Shown here in pieces: positions 1 to 6,478 of a DNA stretch of 11,972 nt. Position 1 is the first letter of the stretch. Every line of letters starts with the position of its first letter. This stretch comes from an uncultured Rhodospirillales bacterium (GTDB lineage Bacteria; Pseudomonadota; Alphaproteobacteria; Acetobacterales; Acetobacteraceae). The stretch lies in NCBI GenBank assembly GCA_903928045.1, contig CAIYPH010000053.1, positions 1 to 11,972 on the forward strand, read 5' to 3'. Both the position numbers and the translations under genes were made by a program. A model generated the notes under the pieces. The model saw only the letters and a program-made list of their open reading frames with translations, searched no databases and was not told where the DNA came from.

Positions 1-1862
1 CGCCGGAGTGCTTCTATATAGAAGACAAGCTGCGCGGGCGGATGGGCATTCCCGTGTTCCATGACGACCAGCACGGCACGGCGATCACGGTGGCGGCGGC
101 GGTGCGCAACGGGCTGGTGTTGCAGGGCAAGCGTCTGGAGGACGTGAAGCTGGTGACCTCGGGCGCCGGGGCGGCGGCGCTGGCCTGCGTCGATCTGCTG
201 GTGGCGATGGGGTTGAAGCCGGAGAATGTGTGGCTGACCGACATCAAGGGCGTGGTTTTCGCGGGGCGGGAGGGGCTGGATGAGCGGCTGTCCTTCTATG
301 CGCGGGAGACCAATGCGCGGGGGCTCGCCGATGTGCTGGATGGGGCCGATATCTTCATGGGGCTGTCGGCGCCCAGGGTGCTGAAGGCGGAGTGGCTGCA
401 CAAGCTGGCGCCGAAGCCGCTGATTTTGGCGCTGGCCAATCCGGAGCCGGAGATTCTGCCCGAAGCGGTGCGCGCGGCGCGGCCGGACGCGATCGTGGCG
501 ACGGGGCGGAGCGATTATCCGAACCAGGTCAACAACGTGCTGTGCTTCCCGTTCATTTTCCGCGGCGCGCTGGATTCCGGGGCGACGACGATCAACGAGG
601 CGATGAAGCTGGCGGCCGTTGAGGCGATCGCCGAGCTGGCGCGGGTGGAGGCCTCCGAGGTGGTGGCGGCGGCCTATGGCGGGGCGGCGCCGGTGTTCGG
701 GCGGGAGTATATCATCCCGAAGCCGTTCGATCCGCGGCTGATCCTGCAGATCGCGCCGGCGGTGGCGAAGGCGGCGATGGAGAGCGGGGTGGCGCGGCGG
801 CCGATCGCCGATTTCGTGGCGTATCAGCGGGAGCTGGAGCGCTTCGTGTTCCGCTCCGGCCAGTTGATGCGCCCGGTGTTCGAGGCGGCGAAGGCGGCGC
901 CGGCACGCATCGTCTATGCCGAGGGCGAGGATGAGCGGGTGCTGCGGGCGGCGCAATCGGTGCTGGATGACGGGATCGCCGAGCCGATCCTGCTGGGGCG
1001 CCGCGCGGTGATCGAGGGGATGGTGCGCGACATGGGGTTGCGGATGGACCTCGGCGGCAGCGTGCAGATCCTCGATCCCGCGGCCGATGCGGCGTATTTC
1101 GCGCCGCTGGTGCCGCGCTACCAGGCGCTGGTGGGGCGGCGGGGGACGCCGCCGGTGGCGGCGGAGCGGCGGATGCACACGCGGCGCTCGGTGGCGGCGG
1201 CGATGATGCTGGAGGCCGGGCTGGTGGATGCGGCGATTTGCGGCGGCTCGACCGACTGGTGGCAGCAGATGCTGGATGTGATGCCGATCATCCCCAAGCG
1301 GGCGGAGGTGTCGCGGCTCTATGCGCTGTCCTGCCTGATCCTGCCGGCGGGCCAGCTTTTCATCTGCGACACCTACATGAATGTCGATCCTACGGCGGAG
1401 CAGGTGGCGGAGATGACGCTGCTGGCGGCCGAGGCGGTGCGGGGCTTCGGCATCGTGCCCAAGGCGGCGCTGCTGTCGCATTCGTCGTTCGGGGCGTCGA
1501 ACTCGCCGAGCGCGCGCAAGATGCGGACGGCGCTGGGGTTGATCCGGGCGCGGGCGCCGGAGCTGGAGATCGACGGCGAGATGCACGCCGACGCGGCGCT
1601 GGTGGAGACGATCCGCCATCGGGCGGTGGCGGATAGCCGGCTGGAGGGGACGGCGAACCTGCTGGTGATGCCGACGCTGGATGCGGCCAACATCGCGTTC
1701 AACCTGCTCAAGGCGGCGGTGGACGGGCTGCCGGTGGGGCCGCTGCTGTTGGGGATGAGCAAGCCGGTGCATGTGGTGGTGCCGAGCGTGACGGCGCGCG
1801 GCATCCTCAACGTCTCGGCGGTGGCGGCGCAGCAGGCGCACGCTCTGCGCCAGGCGGGATAG
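1..1862 (+). CDS. maeB: NADP-dependent malic enzyme, MaeB type (5' end missing)
   Basis: Oxidatively decarboxylates malate to pyruvate and CO2 in the cytoplasm, supplying NADPH and pyruvate when cells grow on C4 acids. The frame is open from base 3, so the gene starts before the window; about 619 residues are visible of the usual ~750-770. The fragment opens inside the catalytic domain with IPVFHDDQHGTA (nt 42 on; metal-binding acidic residues), then the dinucleotide loop TSGAGAAA (nt 156-179), LANPEPEI and TGRSDYPNQVNN. From about nt 870 to the stop runs a phosphotransacetylase-like domain (YAEGEDERVLRAA onward), the fusion that defines MaeB; in studied members this domain is regulatory and senses acetyl-CoA rather than making acetyl-phosphate. 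The missing N-terminus would carry the catalytic Tyr and Lys. Codons strongly prefer G endings, unlike galU or ahcY. Followed at 5 nt by a J-domain gene, probably co-transcribed. NAD versus NADP preference cannot be read from this fragment. Confidence 0.95.
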   Translation, partial: PECFYIEDKLRGRMGIPVFHDDQHGTAITVAAAVRNGLVLQGKRLEDVKLVTSGAGAAALACVDLLVAMGLKPENVWLTDIKGVVFAGREGLDERLSFYARETNARGLADVLDGADIFMGLSAPRVLKAEWLHKLAPKPLILALANPEPEILPEAVRAARPDAIVATGRSDYPNQVNNVLCFPFIFRGALDSGATTINEAMKLAAVEAIAELARVEASEVVAAAYGGAAPVFGREYIIPKPFDPRLILQIAPAVAKAAMESGVARRPIADFVAYQRELERFVFRSGQLMRPVFEAAKAAPARIVYAEGEDERVLRAAQSVLDDGIAEPILLGRRAVIEGMVRDMGLRMDLGGSVQILDPAADAAYFAPLVPRYQALVGRRGTPPVAAERRMHTRRSVAAAMMLEAGLVDAAICGGSTDWWQQMLDVMPIIPKRAEVSRLYALSCLILPAGQLFICDTYMNVDPTAEQVAEMTLLAAEAVRGFGIVPKAALLSHSSFGASNSPSARKMRTALGLIRARAPELEIDGEMHADAALVETIRHRAVADSRLEGTANLLVMPTLDAANIAFNLLKAAVDGLPVGPLLLGMSKPVHVVVPSVTARGILNVSAVAAQQAHALRQAG

Positions 1863-1867
1863 GCGCG

Positions 1868-2299
1868 ATGGTGGCGCTGCTTCTCGGTGCGCTGTGCCTC
1901 GGTGCGGTGCTGGCGGCGCTGGGGATGTTCTCCAAGGCCAATGTGCGCACGCTCAAGACGCTCGGGATCTGGGTGGGCGCGATCGGCGGCATGCTGCTGG
2001 CGGCGATGCTGCTGTTCTCCGGCCGGGGGATGACGGCGATCTGGGCGCTGGTGATGCTGGGGCCGCTGGTGTGGTCCTGGGTGGTGGAGCAGCGGGCCAA
2101 GCCGGGCGGGGCGGCGCGGGCATCCGGCCCGATGAGCCGGGCGGAGGCCTATGAGGTGCTCGGTCTGAAGCCCGGCGCCGACGAGGCCGCCATCCGCGCG
2201 GCCCATCGCCGGCTCATGCAGGCGGCACACCCGGACCATGGCGGCTCCGATTGGCTGGCGGCCCGCATCAATCAGGCGCGGGACGTGTTGCTGGGGTGA
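1868..2299 (+). CDS. Small membrane-anchored J-domain (DnaJ-like) protein
   Basis: A 143-aa protein. Hydrophobic segments at about residues 2-20, 33-50 and 55-73 predict two or three membrane spans, followed by a short basic linker and a C-terminal J-like domain (about 89-143). The J domain shows MSRAEAYEVLGL, the helix II stretch AAIRAAHRRLMQAAHPDHGG with the diagnostic HPD at 121-123, and a closing INQARDVLLG. HPD is the DnaK-stimulating tripeptide. The order membrane anchor then terminal J domain resembles Tim14/Pam18-type and small alphaproteobacterial J proteins rather than DnaJ itself, since there is no Gly/Phe region and no zinc domain. It would recruit DnaK to the inner face of the membrane; the client is unknown. 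It starts 5 nt after the maeB stop with the same G-ending codon style, so it is likely the second gene of that operon. The link to malic enzyme may be transcriptional only. Confidence 0.85.
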   Translation: MVALLLGALCLGAVLAALGMFSKANVRTLKTLGIWVGAIGGMLLAAMLLFSGRGMTAIWALVMLGPLVWSWVVEQRAKPGGAARASGPMSRAEAYEVLGLKPGADEAAIRAAHRRLMQAAHPDHGGSDWLAARINQARDVLLG

Positions 2300-2310
2300 G
2301 CCGCATGACG

Positions 2311-2339
2311 TTTTTGTTAACACAGGGATGTGCCATAAT
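2311..2339 (+). promoter_or_regulatory. Possible galU promoter
   Basis: TTTTTG (2311-2316), 17 nt, then CATAAT (2334-2339; five of six bases match TATAAT). The -35 is weak. It lies in the only AT-rich patch of the ~93-nt gap after the J-domain gene and would give a leader of about 45 nt. It suggests galU is transcribed apart from maeB. Position and base match only. Confidence 0.3.
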
Positions 2340-2378
2340 TCGGCCGCCTGTGGTGAATAATGCCGCCGTAGCACAGAC

Positions 2379-2384
2379 GAAGGA
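2379..2384 (+). promoter_or_regulatory. Ribosome binding site that decides the galU start
   Basis: GAAGGA sits 8 nt before the GTG at 2393. For the in-frame ATG at 2384 the same purine run directly abuts or overlaps the start codon and could not pair with 16S rRNA. The GTG is therefore preferred; it adds no unusual residues and gives the normal GalU N-terminus MTKPLRKAVLP. Confidence 0.55.
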
Positions 2385-2392
2385 TGCCCCCC

Positions 2393-3262
2393 GTGACCAA
2401 ACCGCTTCGCAAGGCCGTCCTACCCGTCGCCGGGCTCGGCACGCGCTTCCTGCCCGCCACCAAGGCGATGGCCAAAGAGATGCTGCCGGTGGTGGACAAG
2501 CCGTTGATCCAGTACGCGATCGAGGAGGCGCGGGCGGCGGGGATCCAGCAGTTCTGCCTCGTCACCGGCCGCGGCAAGACGGCGATCGTCGAGCATTTCG
2601 ACATCGCCTATGAGCTCGAGGCCACGCTCAAGATGCGCAACAAGGAGGCCGAGCTGCGCATGCTGCGCGACGCGCAGCTGCCGCCGGGCTCGATCGTCAC
2701 CGTCCGCCAGCAGGAGCCGATGGGGCTTGGCCACGCCATCTGGTGTGCGCGCGCTTTCGTCGGCGACGATCCCTTCGCCATCCTGCTGCCTGACGATCTC
2801 GTGCTGTCCGAGACCCCCTGCACGCAGCAGCTCGCCGAGGCCTATTACCAGACCGGCGGCTGCGTGGTGGCGGTCACCGAGGTGCCGCGCGACCAGACCA
2901 ACCGCTACGGCATTCTCGACATCGGCGCCGATGATGGCCGCCTCGTCGAGGTCAAGGGCCTGGTGGAGAAGCCGAAGCCGGAGGACGCGCCCTCCAACCT
3001 CTCGATCATCGGCCGCTACGTGCTGCGGCCGGAGGTGATGCAGTATCTCGGCATGCTCGAACGGGGCACCGGCGGCGAGGTGCAGCTGACCGACGCGATG
3101 GCGAAGCTGATCGGCCAGGTACCGTTCCACGGGCTGCGCTACGAAGGGCGGCGGTTCGATTGCGGCGACAAGATCGGCTTCCTCGAGGCGCAGATCGCGT
3201 TTGCGCTGAAGCGGCCGGACATGGCGACGCAGGTTGCGGCGTTTCTCAAGAATTACGTTTAG
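2393..3262 (+). CDS. galU: UTP--glucose-1-phosphate uridylyltransferase
   Basis: Makes UDP-glucose from UTP and glucose-1-phosphate, the precursor for lipopolysaccharide, exopolysaccharide and related glycans; cytoplasmic, normally a tetramer. The 289-aa length is typical. The N-terminus has the nucleotidyltransferase signature GLGTRFLPATKAMAKEM (residues 14-30) with the following VDKPLIQYAIEEA. Further conserved blocks are PMGLGHAIWCA, LPDDLVL (metal/nucleotide-binding aspartates), VEKPKPEDAPSNL, IIGRYVL, GGEVQLTDAM and the closing FDCGDKIGFLEAQIAFAL. The start is taken as GTG 2393 because a Shine-Dalgarno sits 8 nt upstream; ATG at 2384 would add three residues (MPP). The next gene, 189 nt downstream on the same strand, encodes the mutase that makes its glucose-1-phosphate substrate, but an AT-rich inverted repeat separates them. 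Function is confident; the exact start is not. Confidence 0.96.
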   Translation: MTKPLRKAVLPVAGLGTRFLPATKAMAKEMLPVVDKPLIQYAIEEARAAGIQQFCLVTGRGKTAIVEHFDIAYELEATLKMRNKEAELRMLRDAQLPPGSIVTVRQQEPMGLGHAIWCARAFVGDDPFAILLPDDLVLSETPCTQQLAEAYYQTGGCVVAVTEVPRDQTNRYGILDIGADDGRLVEVKGLVEKPKPEDAPSNLSIIGRYVLRPEVMQYLGMLERGTGGEVQLTDAMAKLIGQVPFHGLRYEGRRFDCGDKIGFLEAQIAFALKRPDMATQVAAFLKNYV

Positions 3263-3270
3263 GGGTGGGT

Positions 3271-3410
3271 AGGAAGGACGCGTTTCTTTTTTTAAAAAAT
3301 AACCAAAAAAACTTTTATCCGTGGGCGGCGCGGCCTCTCCGGCTAGCTCCGCAGCAAACGGATAGAAAAGTTTTTGCTTCTTTTTTCAAAAAGAAGCGCT
3401 TTCTTCCTCC
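3271..3410. repeat. AT-rich imperfect inverted repeat (~140 bp)
   Basis: Left arm 3271-3322 and right arm 3358-3410 are imperfect reverse complements around a GC-rich centre of about 35 nt (3323-3357). The best-matched inner part is AAAAACTTTTATCCGT (3307-3322) against the complement of 3358-3375, differing by a 2-nt insertion. The outer part pairs runs of T, A and GAAG/CTTC. Within the right arm, GCTTCTTTTTT and CAAAAAGAAGC form a small palindrome (3376-3397). The strong AT bias is unlike any neighbouring gene. A related half-copy follows the next gene at 4877-4927. It could be a REP/MITE-like dispersed element or act as a transcription terminator between galU and pgm; the sequence alone cannot decide. 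Confidence 0.7.
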
Positions 3411-3451
3411 CTTAACCCTCAACTCACCCATTCCAGCGGCAGGCAATCATC

Positions 3452-4861
3452 ATGAGCTTCATTCACGAGTTCAACCCCACCGTTCTGCGGGAGTACGACA
3501 TCCGCGGCATCGTCGGGCAGACGCTGCATGAGGCGGATGCCTTCGCCATCGGCCGTTGCTTCGGCACCGTCGTCGCGCGCAATGGGGGGACCACGGTCGC
3601 GGTCGGTTATGATGGGCGGGTGTCTTCGCCTTCGCTGGAAGCGGCGCTGGTCGCCGGGCTGCGCGCCTCGGGGATGGATGTGACACGCATCGGCCTCGGC
3701 CCGACGCCGATGCTGTATTACGCCGCCACCGTCGGCAAGACCGGCGGCGCGGTAATGCTGACCGGCAGCCATAATCCGCCGAACTACAACGGCTTCAAGA
3801 TGATGCTCGCTGGCAAGCCTTTCTTTGGCAAGCAGATCACCGATCTCGGCCGCATGGCCGCCGCCGGGGACGTCGTGGCCGAGGGCGCTGGCGCGGTGCG
3901 CACCATCGACATCTCCGAGGAATATATCGACCGTCTGGTGAAAGACTGGGACGGCGGCACGCGCGCGCTCAACGTGGTGTGGGACAATGGCAACGGCGCC
4001 GCCGGTGCGGTGCTGGAGCGGCTGGTGAAGAAGCTGCCGGGCAATCACACCGTGCTCTACCCCGAAATCGACGGCACCTTCCCCAATCACCACCCGGACC
4101 CGACGGTGCTGAAGAACGTGGAGGCGCTGATCCATGAGGTGCGCGCCCGCGGCGCCGATCTCGGCATCGCCTTCGACGGCGATGCAGACCGCATCGGCGT
4201 GGTCGATGACAGCGGCACCATGATGTTCGGCGACCAGCTTTTGGTGGTTCTCGCGCGCGACGTGCTGAAGACCCACCCGGGCGCCACCATCATCGCCGAC
4301 GTGAAAGCGAGCCAGGTGCTGTTCGACGAGGTGGCGCGTGCCGGCGGGGTTCCGCTGATGTGGAAGACCGGGCATTCCCTCATCAAGGCGAAAATGGCCG
4401 AGACCGGCTGTCCGCTGGCCGGCGAGATGTCTGGCCATATCTTCTTCAACGACAAGTGGTATGGCTTCGACGACGCGCTCTACGCCGGCGTCCGCCTGCT
4501 CGGCATCGTCGCCCGCATGCCGGGCAAGCTCTCCGCGGTGCGCGAGGCGCTGCCGCAGGTGATCAACACCCCGGAACTGCGCTTCAACTGCGACGATGTG
4601 CGCAAGTTCGCGGTGATCGAGGAAGTCGCCGCCCGCCTCAAGGCCGCCGGCGCCAAGGTGGCCGATAATGACGGGGTGCGCGTTTCCACCGCCGATGGCT
4701 GGTGGCTGCTGCGGGCCTCCAACACCCAGGCGGTGCTGGTGGCGCGCTGCGAGGCCAACTCGGAGGCCGGGCTCGAGCGGCTGAAGGCGGCGCTGGTGGA
4801 ACAACTGGCAGCCTCGGGGCTGGAGGCGCCGGATTTCTCGGGGGCGAATTCGGGGCACTGA
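3452..4861 (+). CDS. Phosphomannomutase/phosphoglucomutase (AlgC/ManB type)
   Basis: Interconverts hexose-6- and hexose-1-phosphates through a phosphoserine enzyme, feeding GalU (glucose-1-P) and GDP-mannose synthesis. At 469 aa it has the normal length of the alpha-D-phosphohexomutase family. All four active-site loops are present: [11 protein letters not shown] with phosphoserine S106; metal-binding FDGDADRIG with D242, D244 and D246; sugar-selecting GEMSGH (324-329); and phosphate-binding [12 protein letters not shown] (421-432). The GEMSGH loop and overall length favour a dual-specificity PMM/PGM over GlmM, which is shorter in this region and makes glucosamine-1-P. The ATG at 3452 follows a weak GGCAGG about 7 nt upstream, and the N-terminus [13 protein letters not shown] is the family start. 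Downstream is a convergent gene and a perfect palindrome. I leave the symbol open because pgm, manB, algC and noeK are used for near-identical proteins. Confidence 0.94.
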   Translation: MSFIHEFNPTVLREYDIRGIVGQTLHEADAFAIGRCFGTVVARNGGTTVAVGYDGRVSSPSLEAALVAGLRASGMDVTRIGLGPTPMLYYAATVGKTGGAVMLTGSHNPPNYNGFKMMLAGKPFFGKQITDLGRMAAAGDVVAEGAGAVRTIDISEEYIDRLVKDWDGGTRALNVVWDNGNGAAGAVLERLVKKLPGNHTVLYPEIDGTFPNHHPDPTVLKNVEALIHEVRARGADLGIAFDGDADRIGVVDDSGTMMFGDQLLVVLARDVLKTHPGATIIADVKASQVLFDEVARAGGVPLMWKTGHSLIKAKMAETGCPLAGEMSGHIFFNDKWYGFDDALYAGVRLLGIVARMPGKLSAVREALPQVINTPELRFNCDDVRKFAVIEEVAARLKAAGAKVADNDGVRVSTADGWWLLRASNTQAVLVARCEANSEAGLERLKAALVEQLAASGLEAPDFSGANSGH

Positions 4862-4876
4862 GGTAGGGGGACGGGT

Positions 4877-4906
4877 GTTCTTTTTGTTCCGCGGAACAAA
4901 AAGAAC
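4877..4906. terminator. Perfect 30-bp palindrome, candidate bidirectional terminator
   Basis: Bases 4877-4891 are the exact reverse complement of 4892-4906 (arms of 15 bp, core CCGCGG). It lies 15 nt past the mutase stop and between two convergent genes, where a shared terminator is expected. A T-run (4916-4920) follows at some distance on the + strand. A second, small hairpin ATGCC-GTT-GGCAT follows at 4931-4943. Zero loop and no immediate U-tract make classical intrinsic termination uncertain; it may instead belong to the repeat family seen upstream of the mutase. Confidence 0.5.
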
Positions 4907-4927
4907 CAAAAAAACTTTTTGCTCCGT
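4904..4927 (+). repeat. Half-copy of the AT-rich repeat found upstream of the mutase
   Basis: AACCAAAAAAACTTTT at 4904-4919 is identical to 3301-3316, and both are followed within 1-4 nt by TCCGT (4923-4927 and 3318-3322). The copies sit just downstream of galU and of the mutase gene. A remnant of the other arm may survive at 4951-4970, where CGGATAG is followed by AGCGCTT as in 3359-3365 and 3394-3401, with the AT-rich part missing. Confidence 0.6.
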
Positions 4928-4974
4928 TCCATGCCGTTGGCATACTCCCCGCGGATAGGCGAGAGCGCTTCCCT

Positions 4975-5589
4975 TCACCCCGCGATAATCGCCTCCTCGA
5001 CGTCGCGCAGACTGTCCTTGCCGAACCACATCTGATCGCCAACAAAAAACGTCGGCGAACCGAACGTGCCGCGCGCCACGGAGGCCTCGGTATTGGCGAT
5101 CAGCGCCGCCTTCACCGCAGCGTCCCCGATGCGGGCGAGCGTGTGGCCACCATCCAGCCCGGCGGCATCGAGCGCCGCCTTGATCACATCCGGCTCGTCC
5201 ATCTTCAATTCCTGCTCCCACATCGCGCGGTAGACCGCCGCAACATAGGGGGCGAGAGTGCCATCCGCCTCCGCCGCCACGGCGCCCCGCATGATCTGCA
5301 GCGTATTGACCGGGAAATGCGGATTGCGCCGAAACTCCCCCAAGCCGTGCCTGGAGATGAAACGCTGCATTTCCAGCCGCTGATACTCCGGCTTGTTGCG
5401 GATGCCGGCGAAAGCCTCCATCGGCGAGCGGTTGTTGGTGGCACGGAACACGCCCCCCAGCAGCACCGGCAGATAGCGGAACACCGCGCCTGTCCGCGCC
5501 TCAATCGCCGGGATCACCCGGTGCGCGAGATAGGCATTGGGGCTGCCGAAATCGAAATGGAACTCCACGTCCCTCATATCGTTCACCAT
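4975..5589 (-). CDS. DsbA-fold protein, 2-hydroxychromene-2-carboxylate isomerase family
   Basis: A 204-aa thioredoxin-fold protein with a helical insertion, of the HCCA isomerase / kappa-class GST branch of the DsbA superfamily. The N-terminal VEFHFDFGSPNAYLA carries Ser16 where DsbA has its CXXC cysteine, which marks the glutathione-dependent isomerase group. The cis-proline loop is GTFGSPTFFV (P179), followed by the family's MWFGKDSL. Founding members isomerise 2-hydroxychromene-2-carboxylate in naphthalene breakdown, but most homologues have no known substrate and no aromatic-degradation genes are nearby. It has no signal peptide, so it is cytoplasmic. The first ATG (5589) overlaps the stop of the upstream SDR gene by 7 nt, implying translational coupling. 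An alternative ATG at 5577 has GGTGA 5 nt upstream and would give MRDVEFHFDFG, also a natural start. Family assignment is firm; the reaction is not. Confidence 0.88.
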   Translation of the reverse strand: MVNDMRDVEFHFDFGSPNAYLAHRVIPAIEARTGAVFRYLPVLLGGVFRATNNRSPMEAFAGIRNKPEYQRLEMQRFISRHGLGEFRRNPHFPVNTLQIMRGAVAAEADGTLAPYVAAVYRAMWEQELKMDEPDVIKAALDAAGLDGGHTLARIGDAAVKAALIANTEASVARGTFGSPTFFVGDQMWFGKDSLRDVEEAIIAG

Positions 5590-6332
5590 TTTTCCACGGA
5601 TGGGCGAATATCGAGCTCATGCGTCCACGCATCGCGCGGCTGCTGATGCAACTGCCAATAGACCTCGGCGATCGAGGCCGGATCCACCAGATGCCCCGGC
5701 TCCAGCCGCTCCGACGCCCCGCGCGCGGCGATCCGCTCCCGCACCCAGGCGGTATCCACCCCGGCATCGATCACCAGATGCGCGACATGGATGTTCTTTG
5801 GCCCGAGCTCGCGCGCCATGCTTTGCGCGATCGCCCTCAACCCGAACTTGGCGGAAGCAAACGCCGCGTACCCGCTGCCGCCGCGCAGGCTCGCGGTCGC
5901 GCCGGTGAAAATGATGCTACCCCGCCCGCGCGCAAGCAAATGCCGCGCCGCCTCCCGCCCGGTGAGAAACCCGCCATAGCAAGCCATTTCCCACACTTTG
6001 CGGAATACCCGCTCCGTGGTCTCCAGAATGGGGAAATTCACGTTGCCGCCGACGTTGAAAATCACCGCCTCCAGCGGCGCCGCTTCATCGGCGGCATCGA
6101 GAAACCCCGTGACCTCCGCCTCCGCTCGCGTGTCGCATTTGAGCCCGATCGCCCGCCCCCCCGCCGCGGTGATCTCATTGACCAGCGGCTCAAGCTTCTC
6201 TGCATTGCGCCTGCCGCAAACGACGAGATACCCCCCAGCCGCGAAACGGCGCGCAATCGCCGCCCCGATGTAGTCGCCAGCGCCCACAATCGCCACGCTG
6301 GCCTGCCGTGCAACCGTTCCAGTGCCGGACAT
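5583..6332 (-). CDS. Atypical SDR-family oxidoreductase lacking the catalytic Tyr and Ser
   Basis: A 249-aa Rossmann-fold short-chain dehydrogenase/reductase homologue. The N-terminal loop AIVGAGDYIGAAIARRF (14-30) is an off-consensus Gly-rich motif; CGRR (39-42) follows beta-2, CDT (66-68) and NVGG (93-96) occupy the usual places. At the active site the pattern YxxxK reads FASAK, with F158 for Tyr and K162 kept. The Ser position, 13 residues earlier, is A145 (in FTGATAS), and the helix-4 Asn position appears to be A117. As I recall it, a classical-like SDR subgroup shares this Phe and the continuation SMARELGPKNIHVAHLVIDAGVD, so this is a conserved family trait, not decay. The start at 6332 is set by AGGAG 8 nt upstream; the frame runs open further but without a family-like sequence. 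It is first in an operon with the HCCA-isomerase-like gene. The substrate is unknown. Confidence 0.88.
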   Translation of the reverse strand: MSGTGTVARQASVAIVGAGDYIGAAIARRFAAGGYLVVCGRRNAEKLEPLVNEITAAGGRAIGLKCDTRAEAEVTGFLDAADEAAPLEAVIFNVGGNVNFPILETTERVFRKVWEMACYGGFLTGREAARHLLARGRGSIIFTGATASLRGGSGYAAFASAKFGLRAIAQSMARELGPKNIHVAHLVIDAGVDTAWVRERIAARGASERLEPGHLVDPASIAEVYWQLHQQPRDAWTHELDIRPSVEKW

Positions 6333-6340
6333 GGACGTTT

Positions 6341-6345
6341 CTCCT
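6341..6345 (-). promoter_or_regulatory. Ribosome binding site fixing the SDR start
   Basis: On the minus strand AGGAG lies 8 nt before the ATG at 6332. The frame is open up to 6617, but the extra ~95 codons read as low-complexity sequence. The Rossmann fold begins within 15 residues of 6332. Confidence 0.75.
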
Positions 6346-6392
6346 GTACCAGTGGGTGTTGAAATCGCGTTAACCCGCCCCATCTGAGGGAC

Positions 6393-6421
6393 AGCGTAGT
6401 GGCGGCCCGCTGCCCCTGCAA
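6393..6421 (-). promoter_or_regulatory. Possible promoter of the SDR/isomerase operon
   Basis: On the minus strand TTGCAG (6421-6416), 17 nt, then TACGCT (6398-6393). The spacing is ideal and the most conserved positions (TTG; T, A and final T) match, but half of each hexamer does not. It would start the mRNA about 50 nt before the SDR start codon. Confidence 0.3.
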
Positions 6422-6443
6422 CCGCGTGAGTCGTAAGAGCCGG

Positions 6444-6472
6444 TTGACGCGACGGAACACCCCGCCTAACCT
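6444..6472 (+). promoter_or_regulatory. Candidate sigma-70 promoter of rho
   Basis: TTGACG (6444-6449; five of six match), an exact 17-nt spacer, then TAACCT (6467-6472; matches at T, A and the final T). Transcription would begin near 6479, giving a leader of about 210 nt before rho. It is divergent to, and slightly upstream of, the SDR promoter candidate. Confidence 0.45.
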
Positions 6473-6478
6473 GCCCCT

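Noticed and set aside
3419..5221. A 600-codon open frame on the minus strand
   Set aside because: It lies opposite the well-supported mutase gene and runs into the isomerase-like gene; its translation is His/Gly/Ala-rich with no family motifs. It is a by-product of high GC.
4975..5589. Naphthalene-degradation gene nahD
   Set aside because: Family membership is clear, but no ring-cleavage or dioxygenase genes are present, and most homologues are not NahD.
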